Assembly: GCA_964486555.1 (NCBI GenBank) | Contig: CAZANP010000010.1 | Coordinates: forward strand, 1 to 44,387 | DNA length: 44,387 bases | Direction: 5' to 3' | DNA from: 4484-232 sp964486555 | Lineage (GTDB): Bacteria > Thermotogota > Thermotogae > Thermotogales > Thermotogaceae | Shown: positions 1 through 6,961 of the stretch, piece after piece | Position numbering within the stretch: the first letter of the stretch is position 1 | Layout of the letters: every line of letters begins with the position of its first letter | Translations under genes and position numbers: made by a program | Notes under the pieces: generated by a model | The model's input: only the letters and a program-made list of their open reading frames with translations | Told to the model about the DNA's origin: nothing | The model's database searches: none

Positions 1-27
1 AAAAAAGAAAAGGGGCGTGTCGCCCCT
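1..27 (-). terminator. Rho-independent terminator of the ferredoxin gene
   Basis: On the minus strand a perfect 7-bp stem (AGGGGCG / CGCCCCT, 11-27) with a 3-base loop is followed by TTTTCTTTTTT. It lies just past the ferredoxin stop codon, as expected for an intrinsic terminator of a short monocistronic transcript. Confidence 0.9.
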
Positions 28-28
28 A

Positions 29-211
29 TTACTCTTCAATGCTGATGGATCCCGTTGGACAAGCATCTGCGGCATCCTTAGCGCATGGAAGATCCGTTTC
101 TGGTTGAAGAACCTTAGCCTTCATATCCTCTCCTAGTTTGAAAACGTCTGGACAGAGATTTTCACAAACGCCACATCCTATGCAGGTAGCTTCATCAACT
201 TTTACTTTCAT
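29..211 (-). CDS. 4Fe-4S ferredoxin, 60 aa
   Basis: Small cytoplasmic electron carrier of the monocluster 4Fe-4S ferredoxin family, probably accepting electrons from oxidoreductases such as pyruvate:ferredoxin oxidoreductase and passing them to hydrogenase. Visible ligands are C10, C13, C16 (CIGCGVC) and C51 (ACPTG). C20 and C43 match the pair that forms a disulfide in the T. maritima ferredoxin. The 60-residue length fits that protein, and this is one of the clearest taxonomic markers in the window. I take the ATG at 211 because AAAGGAGG lies just upstream; the reading frame stays open further upstream to 289, but that stretch overlaps the promoter and lacks a ribosome site. The gene is monocistronic, with promoter at 260-289 and terminator at 1-27. 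Confidence 0.95.
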   Translation of the reverse strand: MKVKVDEATCIGCGVCENLCPDVFKLGEDMKAKVLQPETDLPCAKDAADACPTGSISIEE

Positions 212-259
212 CTTTCTTCCTCCTTTCCTTGAAATTTGCCACAGTGCCAAATCGTTAAA

Positions 260-289
260 ATTATAACATTCATATCCTTCAGCGCACAA
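260..289 (-). promoter_or_regulatory. Promoter of the ferredoxin gene
   Basis: Minus strand: TTGTGC (289-284), 18-bp spacer, TATAAT (265-260). The predicted start near 254 gives a leader of about 40 bases before the ATG at 211. Confidence 0.7.
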
Positions 290-415
290 CCATCATTAAA
301 ACGTTCTAGAGCGTAGTGATTATGAAAATTCTCAATATCTATCGATTACTTACCCAGGGAGATACAGCAGTTTCTCATGAGAACGGTGGTTATCTCATGA
401 TAATATTCTTTAGAG

Positions 416-443
416 TTTGTGCTAAAAAGCCGGGTGTTATAAT
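416..443 (+). promoter_or_regulatory. Promoter of the small exported protein gene
   Basis: TATAAT at 438-443 is preceded by TTTGTG/TTGTGC at 416-422 with a spacer of 15-16 bp. The -35 box matches that of the divergent ferredoxin promoter. The leader would be about 80 bases. Confidence 0.5.
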
Positions 444-530
444 ACTTTTAATGAAAAAATATTTTTTCCTTCAAAAATTGAATTCATCGCGTTTAAATCT
501 GCCCAAATTTTAACCTAGGGGGTATGACAT

Positions 531-974
531 ATGCGAAAGTTAGGAGTAGCAGTCTTCCTGATATTTCCTTATATACTATTTGCAAGTGTGTCGATAAATC
601 TCAAAAATGGTGCTGGGTTTGGATGGATTGGTTGTGAACTAGAATATCGTTTTCAAGATCATTACGCATTCTTTGGTGGATTTGGGACGACACTGGATAC
701 ATTCACCACTGTGGGAGGATTCCGCTACTACTTTTTCAATGAATTTGAATCTGGGCCTTTTGTCAGTTTGGGTGGAGGGGTATTACCTATATCAATTGAA
801 GAAACAACCGAAGCAGTCTTTCCTGTCCCCATCTTTCTTGCAACAGGAGGATATGCATACCACATAGTTCCAAATTGGAAAATTAGTGCAGAAATAGGTC
901 TCATTGGAAGTATCGTGGTGATAATTCCCATAGTTTCTCCGACATTTGGCGTGAGTATTGGATACACCTTTTGA
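531..974 (+). CDS. Small exported beta-barrel-like protein of unknown function, 147 aa
   Basis: Not recognised as a named family. Residues 1-18 form a signal peptide (charged MRK, hydrophobic core, then A-S-V). The mature part consists of short alternating strands rich in Gly, Phe and Tyr and ends in aromatic residues (IGYTF), a typical closing strand of a small outer-membrane beta-barrel. I infer a location in the toga or outer sheath. Start at ATG 531 with AGGGGGT upstream. It is alone in its unit: the ferredoxin gene diverges on one side, and the downstream ABC operon has its own promoter at 1155. The barrel reading rests on composition only, with no recognised domain. Confidence 0.7.
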   Translation: MRKLGVAVFLIFPYILFASVSINLKNGAGFGWIGCELEYRFQDHYAFFGGFGTTLDTFTTVGGFRYYFFNEFESGPFVSLGGGVLPISIEETTEAVFPVPIFLATGGYAYHIVPNWKISAEIGLIGSIVVIIPIVSPTFGVSIGYTF

Positions 975-1411
975 GAAGTAAACTAACTTAGAAGTATCGG
1001 TCCGATAATTCTGCAAAGTTTATATCCTTGCTCAAAGCGAGAATGCTCTTTCATCATCCTACCTTTTAGATCTCATAGCTCAGATGGACATTCTGTTTTT
1101 CCTCTCCAAAATAGAGAAATATCTCTGCTAACCAGTCGCAGACTGTAACATATTTTGACACTTTTATTTTTGCTGTGATATAATATGTTTAAAAGGCAAT
1201 ACATTATTACATACTAAGGAACACATGACCTTTCAGTATATCACTCGAACCTAAACAGACTAAGAAAAATTGGATTTAAAATTCTGTCCTGCCTTCGATC
1301 ACCGATGATCATTAGGAAATACCACGCATCTTTTTCAGGCTCATGAAAACTCGAAATTATTGGAGAAGATCTTTTGCCCTATTACCAAATTTTCAGAAAG
1401 GAGGAGATCGT
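975..1411 (+). other. 437-base intergenic region with promoter and long leader
   Basis: No gene supported. It contains the promoter at 1155-1184, so transcripts should start near 1191 and carry about 220 bases of leader before the binding-protein gene at 1412. In the leader, AAGGA (1216-1220) precedes a 9-codon frame at 1225-1254 (M-T-F-Q-Y-I-T-R-T-stop), a possible leader peptide. A GATC-rich element at 1295-1312 (TCGATCACCGATGATCAT) shares an inverted 11-mer with the repeat at 8311-8370. Confidence 0.55.
1155..1184 (+). promoter_or_regulatory. Consensus promoter of the ABC importer operon
   Basis: TTGACA at 1155-1160 and TATAAT at 1179-1184, separated by 18 bp. Both hexamers match the housekeeping sigma consensus exactly. 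It drives the binding protein, permeases and probably the downstream kinase. Confidence 0.85.
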
Positions 1412-2635
1412 ATGAGTGGAAGAAGGATCTTAGGAATGCTGATTATGTTGGGATTGCTCATGTTTTCATTGTTCACTACCTCCGTTATAGCGAAGAGCAA
1501 AATAGTTTACATGACACCGCCATGGGGAGTACCATCAGAAGAACTTTTAAAAGAATTTGAGGCTCAGACAGGTATACAAGTGGAAGTAACTACGATTGGT
1601 GATGAAAAATCTCTTAGAGATAAAGTTATGACAGCTGTCGCAGGAGGTATCAGCCCTGCCGATGTGATATTCACTGGAATAACCAATTTAGGAATTTTTG
1701 CGCATGGAGGGTGTATAGTAAAACTCAACGACATAGTTTCATCAGATCTGCTCAAGAAATTAGTGGGAGTTGAGCAATTCACAATCAATGGAGATCTGTA
1801 TGGGATTCCCATCTACCAACAGATGGTGATGATCGACTACGATTCCTCGGTACTGGAGAAAATGGGAGCTTCTGTACCAAAAACTTGGGATGAATTTCAT
1901 GAACTATGTATGGAGATAAAAAAGAGAGGTATAAAGGAATATCCAATCACATTCGGTGCTAGAGCATGGAGCTGGTATTTAATAGCACTTTCAATGGGTG
2001 ATCCATTGTTCGATGAAAATCTTAATCCAACCTTTGATAAACCTGGCTCTGGTGGACTTAAAGCCATGAAATTGCTTCAAGACTTCTTCAAGGAAGGATT
2101 AATATCACCAGAACGTATAACAAACGTCAACCCCCACCCAGCTTTCTGGGCAGGTAAAGCTGTTTTCCATCAAGCCTGGCAAGGTTCTTTAGCTATATCC
2201 AATGATCCTAAGAGATCCAAAGTTGCACCTCATGCTAAATATATGTTGTTACCAGATAAACATTACACCTGGAGCTTGCCAGCTGCTTTGAGTATTTCTA
2301 AACTGTCAGAGAAAAAAGCAGAAGCCTATAAGTTCATCGAATGGTTCACAAGCGAGAAAGTTCAAAGGTATTTATACGAGGCTTATGGAATGTTTCCAGC
2401 AAATAAGGATGTTTTCCAAGCCTTGGGGAAAGAGGGAAAAATCGAAGGTTACGATGTGATGGCTGAACAAGCAAAATATGTACGTTATCTACCGTACCAC
2501 GCCCCATGGTATACGGAATTTGAAAACGAAGCTAACAACACGATCAAGAAAGTGGCAAGAGGTGAAATATCAGCGGAAGAAGCTGTGAAACATCTGGCAG
2601 ATTTTGTGTACGAACTGAAAAAAGAGTATCAATAA
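1412..2635 (+). CDS. ABC transporter extracellular sugar-binding protein, 407 aa
   Basis: Periplasmic solute-binding protein of the extracellular family 1 (maltose-binding-protein type), which captures a substrate and delivers it to the two permeases downstream. It has a signal peptide at residues 1 to about 27 (MSGRR, hydrophobic run, then A-K), followed by the usual two-lobe pattern: IVYMTPPWG first strand, 'ADVIFTG' segment, a Trp-rich ligand region and C-terminal 'KAEAYKFIEWFTS'. ATG 1412 is chosen because AAAGGAGGAGA stands 8-15 bases upstream; an ATG at 1343 in frame has no ribosome site. A kinase for anhydro-N-acetylmuramic acid follows the permeases, so the ligand may be a cell-wall sugar; this is inference. 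Arginine CGT codons are unusually common in this cluster. Confidence 0.9.
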   Translation: MSGRRILGMLIMLGLLMFSLFTTSVIAKSKIVYMTPPWGVPSEELLKEFEAQTGIQVEVTTIGDEKSLRDKVMTAVAGGISPADVIFTGITNLGIFAHGGCIVKLNDIVSSDLLKKLVGVEQFTINGDLYGIPIYQQMVMIDYDSSVLEKMGASVPKTWDEFHELCMEIKKRGIKEYPITFGARAWSWYLIALSMGDPLFDENLNPTFDKPGSGGLKAMKLLQDFFKEGLISPERITNVNPHPAFWAGKAVFHQAWQGSLAISNDPKRSKVAPHAKYMLLPDKHYTWSLPAALSISKLSEKKAEAYKFIEWFTSEKVQRYLYEAYGMFPANKDVFQALGKEGKIEGYDVMAEQAKYVRYLPYHAPWYTEFENEANNTIKKVARGEISAEEAVKHLADFVYELKKEYQ

Positions 2636-2642
2636 TAGCGTT

Positions 2643-2674
2643 GGGGGAAGCACAGGTACAACTGCGCTTCCCCC
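2643..2674 (+). promoter_or_regulatory. Intercistronic hairpin between binding protein and permeases
   Basis: Perfect 9-bp stem GGGGGAAGC (2643-2651) / GCTTCCCCC (2666-2674) with a 14-base loop. It has only a short TGTTT tail, so it is more likely an RNA-stabilising or attenuating element that keeps the binding protein in excess over the permeases than a full terminator. Confidence 0.75.
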
Positions 2675-2711
2675 CTGTTTAAGTGCAAATAATAGGGGGT
2701 TAGGAAAAATA

Positions 2712-3611
2712 ATGTACATAAGGAAGAAAATCAGCAGGATTGTCAACAGCGAAACAGGTTTTGCATATTTGGTTTTAATCCCTATCGTTGTTCTGATATT
2801 TTTTATGGCATATTTACCTGCAATGCAGTCCTTCCGCCTTAGCTTAATGTATTACAATGTCAAATTACCATGGAAGACTCGTTTTGTTGGGTTGAGTAAT
2901 TACGTGGAAATATTAAAAGATCCTGGTTTTTGGCAAGCTTTTTGGAGATCATGTTACTTCGTTGTAATCTCTGTGAGCTTGATATTAAGTATCGCTACGG
3001 GATTTGCTCTAACACTCAATCAGAAGTTTAAAGGTCGTTCCGCTGTTAGGACGCTGATTATGCTACCTTGGGCTATTCCACCTGTGGTCAACGGTTTTAT
3101 ATGGAAATGGTTTTTGAACGGCGACTACGGTTTCTTAAATGGACTGCTCTATCAACTGGGGATAATTTCTAAGTACCGTCCATGGTTAGCGGATCCATTC
3201 TCTGCTTTGAATTGGGCCATTGTGACTTTCGTGTGGAGATTCACACCGTTTGTGACCATCTTATTACTCGGCGCACTTCAGTCGATCCCCCCGGAGATAT
3301 ACGATGCTTCAAAAGTAGATGGAGCAGATGCCAAATCACGATTTTTCTACATCACTTTACCTCTCATCCGTCCTACCTTGGTTATTGCCATGATAGTCAT
3401 AATGATTTACTCATTCACTGTTTTCGACGAAATCTACACTTTGACAGGACTCGATCCTGCCACTAAAACACTCATGATGTACGATTATGAATTGACATTT
3501 GAGAAAGGACATTTCGGTTTAGGATCAGCACTCGCATATTTGATAGGGATTTTTATGTTCGTAATGGCTTATTTCTATATAAAAACTATCTACAGAGAGG
3601 TGGAACGTTGA
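2712..3611 (+). CDS. ABC sugar transporter permease, MalF type, 299 aa
   Basis: Inner-membrane permease of the binding-protein-dependent sugar importer family. The first membrane helix is at residues 15-40, with further helices throughout. The EAA loop that contacts the ATPase is clear: 'IYDASKVDGADAKSRFFYITLPLI' region near residues 197-220, containing the conserved D-A-S-x-x-D-G-A. Start ATG 2712, with TTAGGAA upstream. It ends in a TTGA overlap with the second permease, so translation is coupled. No ATP-binding subunit is encoded here; as for many CUT1 sugar importers, a shared MsmK-like ATPase from elsewhere would be needed (inference). Confidence 0.92.
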   Translation: MYIRKKISRIVNSETGFAYLVLIPIVVLIFFMAYLPAMQSFRLSLMYYNVKLPWKTRFVGLSNYVEILKDPGFWQAFWRSCYFVVISVSLILSIATGFALTLNQKFKGRSAVRTLIMLPWAIPPVVNGFIWKWFLNGDYGFLNGLLYQLGIISKYRPWLADPFSALNWAIVTFVWRFTPFVTILLLGALQSIPPEIYDASKVDGADAKSRFFYITLPLIRPTLVIAMIVIMIYSFTVFDEIYTLTGLDPATKTLMMYDYELTFEKGHFGLGSALAYLIGIFMFVMAYFYIKTIYREVER

Positions 3612-4468
3612 AATACGTTAGGCATTTTATTTTGTATTTCCTTGTGGCGTTGATACTTATATGGTCTTTACTCCCTCTATACTGGATTGCTCTATCCAGT
3701 TTTAGCCATCCTGTGGATCTTTATTCGGTCCCACCACACTGGATACCAACCCGTGTAACCTTGGAGAATTTCAAGAGCATACTCATAACGGGTAAGGGAT
3801 TCAGAGGAGGTGGAGGAATAACCGCCACAGATCTTATAAGAAAAGGGCTATATAACAGTTCGATAGTGGCTGGAACCACGACATTAATAATGGCGTTCAT
3901 AGCACCGTTGACAGGATATGTCTTTGCAAGGTTGAACTTTCCCGGAAAGGGAATTCTTTTCTTCTACATCATAGGAATGATAGCAGTTCCAAGCTGGCCT
4001 GTTCTGATAGGTTTGTTTTCCGAGTTCAGTAAGTATAAATTGCTGGATACACTCAGAGGTTTGATCATTTTGAGTGTTGCCTACAGAATGCCATTCGATA
4101 CATGGTTTATGAAAGCCTACATAAGTACTATACCTCGTGAATTGGAGGATGCAGCCCGTATAGACGGGTGCTCAAGATTGGGAGTGATATACAGGATAGT
4201 TATCCCAACGTCTTTACCGGGTTTGGTAGCCGTTTTGATAACCTCCTTTCTGTTTTCCTGGAATATGTTCTTGGCTCCCCTCATTCTCACCTATACTTTG
4301 AAAGCCAAGCCAATCACAGTCACAATATCAGAATTCGTCGGGCAATATTATGCGGAATGGCATCTCATGTCTGCAGGGGCTCTCATTGCAATAATTCCGC
4401 CGATATTGATCGTTCTGATCTTTCAAAGGTATATTATAAAAGGGCTGATGGTGGGAGCATTCAGATGA
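3608..4468 (+). CDS. ABC sugar transporter permease, MalG type, 286 aa
   Basis: Second inner-membrane permease of the importer. N-terminal helix 'FILYFLVALILIWSLLPLYWIALSS', then 'PVDLYSVPPHWIPTRVTLENF', the standard MalG-family start. The EAA loop reads 'PRELEDAARIDGCSRLGVIYRIVIPTSLPGL'-type, with the conserved E-D-A-A-x-I-D-G. TTG start at 3608 overlaps the stop of the preceding gene by four bases (TTGA), behind AGAGAGGTGG. It would form a heterodimer with the 2712 permease. The gap to the kinase gene is only about 45-70 bases, with no terminator. Confidence 0.92.
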   Translation: MKYVRHFILYFLVALILIWSLLPLYWIALSSFSHPVDLYSVPPHWIPTRVTLENFKSILITGKGFRGGGGITATDLIRKGLYNSSIVAGTTTLIMAFIAPLTGYVFARLNFPGKGILFFYIIGMIAVPSWPVLIGLFSEFSKYKLLDTLRGLIILSVAYRMPFDTWFMKAYISTIPRELEDAARIDGCSRLGVIYRIVIPTSLPGLVAVLITSFLFSWNMFLAPLILTYTLKAKPITVTISEFVGQYYAEWHLMSAGALIAIIPPILIVLIFQRYIIKGLMVGAFR

Positions 4469-4539
4469 AAGAATGAAACCTGAAAAACTGATATGAAGGT
4501 GGTGTTTTTACACTGATTACGGACTTTATAAATGAACTT

Positions 4540-5655
4540 TTGAGAATACGAAAAAAGAAGGTAAGACGCATCATTGGGTGCATGTCTGGTACATCTTTTG
4601 ATGGAATAGATGTTGCGATAGTGGATATCGATGGGGTATATACGAATACAAAGTACCAATTGTTATATGCCGATACTTTTGAATACCCCCAAACTCTAAA
4701 AGAACTCCTTACAAGATTTACTAACCATCCTGAGATGGAAGATCTTGCTCTCCTTGACTGGTGGATAGGTAAGCTGCATGTTGAAGCAATTTGTAAAGCG
4801 CTAGAAAAATCCGGTATCAGTAAAGAAAGTGTGGATCTCATATCAATGCATGGACAGACCGTCTGGCACGATCCAAAAAAGATGTCACTTCAAATAGGAA
4901 ATGCAGATATGGTTTCCTCTGAGACCGGGAAACTTGTGGTATGCGACTTTCGAAGTGGAGATATAGCCACAGGTGGTGAGGGAGCACCCCTCACACCATA
5001 TGTGGATTATATAGTCTTTGGAAAAGGTAAGAAAACGATCTTATTGAATAACATAGGTGGAATCAGCAATGTTACAGTGGTAACAAATGACCTTCATGAT
5101 CTTATAGCGTTCGACACAGGGCCTGGAAATGTCTTAATAAATCTGGCTGTCAAAAGATACTTCAATTTGGAGTACGATCCGGATGGAGAAATCGCATCAA
5201 AAGGTGTTGTAAAAGAAGAAGTTGTTCATAGGGTTCTCAAATCCGATGAATACATTCATATTTCACCTCCTAAAAGTACCGGTAGGGAGTATTACAATTC
5301 ATCATTTTTAGATAGATTTCAAATATCAGATCCCTATGATCTAGTGGCAACCGTTACTTATTACACTGCCTATACCATGTATTATGCCTATAAAAGATTC
5401 ATATTCCCAAAGTACGATGTCAAATATATATACCTGTCTGGTGGTGGGACAAGAAATAGAACGTTGGTTAGATATCTGAGGAATCTTATGCCAGAAAAGA
5501 GAATCGTCAGGTTTTCAGACACTTTTTCAAAGTATAAAGAAGCCATATGGTTTGCCATTCTTGGAAACGAATTCATAAATTCTTATCCATCTGACCTTAG
5601 ATCTATCACTGGGGCGCGAAAAAGGAAGATTCTTGGAAGATTAGCAGTTCCCTAA
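4540..5655 (+). CDS. anmK: Anhydro-N-acetylmuramic acid kinase
   Basis: Phosphorylates and ring-opens 1,6-anhydro-MurNAc to MurNAc-6-phosphate in peptidoglycan recycling. Family signatures in order: GCMSGTSFDGID (phosphate loop), SMHGQTVWHDP (with the catalytic-type D-F-R-S-G-D-I-A-T-G-G-E-G-A-P segment after it), NNIGGISNVT, FDTGPGN and the C-terminal SGGGTRN. The product is about 371 residues, normal for the family. The TTG at 4540 has no ribosome site. An in-frame CTG at 4513 lies 9 bases after AAGGTGGT and adds I-T-D-F-I-N-E-L, which looks like the usual family N-terminus, so the true start may be that rare CTG. Position behind a sugar importer suggests uptake of anhydro-MurNAc or a muropeptide. 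No murQ or nagZ is nearby. Confidence 0.92.
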   Translation: MRIRKKKVRRIIGCMSGTSFDGIDVAIVDIDGVYTNTKYQLLYADTFEYPQTLKELLTRFTNHPEMEDLALLDWWIGKLHVEAICKALEKSGISKESVDLISMHGQTVWHDPKKMSLQIGNADMVSSETGKLVVCDFRSGDIATGGEGAPLTPYVDYIVFGKGKKTILLNNIGGISNVTVVTNDLHDLIAFDTGPGNVLINLAVKRYFNLEYDPDGEIASKGVVKEEVVHRVLKSDEYIHISPPKSTGREYYNSSFLDRFQISDPYDLVATVTYYTAYTMYYAYKRFIFPKYDVKYIYLSGGGTRNRTLVRYLRNLMPEKRIVRFSDTFSKYKEAIWFAILGNEFINSYPSDLRSITGARKRKILGRLAVP

Positions 5656-5734
5656 TTCTCTAATTTTCTTCTATGAAACAATCACATGATGCTACAAAAT
5701 TAATAAAACTTCACTTTTATTGTCCAAATTTTGA

Positions 5735-5743
5735 TGGTATACT
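5735..5743 (+). promoter_or_regulatory. Extended -10 promoter candidate for the alcohol dehydrogenase
   Basis: TGGTATACT, an extended -10 (TGn plus TATACT), 38 bases before the ATG at 5781. No convincing -35 box is at the right distance, so this is tentative. Confidence 0.4.
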
Positions 5744-5780
5744 TCTACTCGATAAATGCAGATTTAAGGAGGCGAAGAGA

Positions 5781-6944
5781 ATGTTTGAAATAAGGTCTTA
5801 TCTACCAACGGATATTTATTTTGGTATAGACGTTCTTGAGAAGATACCAGAGAAAGTGAAAAAACTTGGAAAGAGAGCTCTCATCGTCACGGGAAGAAGT
5901 AGCGCCAAAAGGACAGGCCTTCTCCAGAGAGTTCAGGATCTTCTTAAAAAAGCTGGGATAGAGAGTATCGTTTTCGATAAAGCTATTCCAAATCCTGTTA
6001 TGGATATCGTGGATGAGGGAGCAGAACTTGTAAAGAGCGAAAAAATAGATTTCGTTGTTGGACTGGGTGGAGGAAGTGCCGTTGATACTGCGAAAGCGAT
6101 AGCTATGATGGCGGCTAATGAGGGAAAATTCTGGGATTACGTATCTGTTGGTGGAGGAAAAACACCTGAGAAGGCCCTTCCAATAGTTGCGATCCCTACA
6201 ACACATGGAACGGGAACTGAAGCGGATCCCTTCGCCGTCATAACCAATCCTGATACGAAAGAAAAGGTGGGGATAGGTTACGATGTTACCTTTCCAACCA
6301 TTTCCTTTGTTGATCCCAAAACCATGATCACACTTCCCAAAGATCAAACTGCTTATACCTCTATGGATGCTTTTTATCACTCTATAGAAGCCTTTCTCAA
6401 CATAGATGCCAATCCTTATTCGGATGTCCTCGCTCTCGATTCGATGAAGAGGATCGTCTCCAACCTCACGGTGGCTTACGAAAATGGAGAAGATCTGGAA
6501 GCAAGGACGAACCTTGCATGGGCCAGTACCGAAGCTGGTATAACAGAGACACTAACAGGAGTCATAGCGAATCACGCTCTTGAACATGGTCTCAGCGGAT
6601 TTCATCCAGAGATAGCCCATGGTTTGGGGCTCTGTGTGACAGGGCCTTATCTTTTCGAGTACATATTTGACCATATCTACGAAAGACTCGCTATAGTTGG
6701 AAGAGAAGTCTTTGGAGTTGTTGAAACGGATGATAAAAGAGCAGGAAGACTCGCCATAGTTAAATTGAGAGAATTTCAGGAGCTTTTCGGATTGAACAAG
6801 AAGTTGAGGGAGCTGGGAGTCAAAAAAGAGGAACTCGAAGACATGGCGAAGACCGCTTATAGGGTGCTGAACAAAGTCGTTGTGAAAACACCGGGAAACG
6901 TGAACGAGAAGGATCTGTTTGAAATATTCAAAATGTCTTATTGA
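5781..6944 (+). CDS. Iron-containing alcohol dehydrogenase, 387 aa
   Basis: NAD(P)H-dependent alcohol/aldehyde oxidoreductase of the group III (iron-activated) family, probably removing reducing equivalents during fermentation. NAD-binding GGGSAVDTAK is at residues 96-105. Metal ligands expected for the family are present: D196 and H200 (SMDAFYH), H265 (ANHALEH) and H280 (IAHG). Butanol dehydrogenase-like and 1,2-propanediol oxidoreductase-like members share these, so the substrate cannot be fixed. ATG 5781 is chosen because AAGGAGG lies at 5767-5773; the open frame upstream to 5673 has no ribosome site. The next gene starts 18 bases downstream, so the two are probably co-transcribed and both affect NAD(P)H balance. 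Confidence 0.93.
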   Translation: MFEIRSYLPTDIYFGIDVLEKIPEKVKKLGKRALIVTGRSSAKRTGLLQRVQDLLKKAGIESIVFDKAIPNPVMDIVDEGAELVKSEKIDFVVGLGGGSAVDTAKAIAMMAANEGKFWDYVSVGGGKTPEKALPIVAIPTTHGTGTEADPFAVITNPDTKEKVGIGYDVTFPTISFVDPKTMITLPKDQTAYTSMDAFYHSIEAFLNIDANPYSDVLALDSMKRIVSNLTVAYENGEDLEARTNLAWASTEAGITETLTGVIANHALEHGLSGFHPEIAHGLGLCVTGPYLFEYIFDHIYERLAIVGREVFGVVETDDKRAGRLAIVKLREFQELFGLNKKLRELGVKKEELEDMAKTAYRVLNKVVVKTPGNVNEKDLFEIFKMSY

Positions 6945-6961
6945 TATTTGGAGGTGAGTTG

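Larger units (their letters stand above)
212..530. other. Divergent intergenic region, ferredoxin / barrel-like protein
   Basis: About 320 bases without a supportable gene. It holds the two divergent promoters (260-289 minus, 416-443 plus). Between them lie a perfect 12-bp palindrome TTCTCATGAGAA (372-383) and a second TCATGA-centred element around 390-403. An open frame over 316-513 has no ribosome site and unconvincing composition, so I do not call it. Confidence 0.6.

Noticed and set aside
316..513. 65-codon open frame between the ferredoxin and barrel-like genes
   Set aside because: No ribosome site, overlaps the promoter at 416-443, and composition unlike a folded protein.
1296..1312. 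GATC-rich element as possible CRISPR repeat
   Set aside because: Only two related copies 7 kb apart and no spacer periodicity anywhere in the window.
1343..1411. In-frame upstream ATG for the binding protein
   Set aside because: No ribosome site; the extension would bury the signal peptide, while ATG 1412 has AAAGGAGG and a normal signal sequence.
5673..5780. 36-residue N-terminal extension of the iron alcohol dehydrogenase
   Set aside because: ATG 5781 has AAGGAGG, the extension covers the promoter candidate and is not family-like.
5802..6380. 192-codon minus-strand frame inside the alcohol dehydrogenase gene
   Set aside because: Antisense shadow of a gene with all metal ligands.
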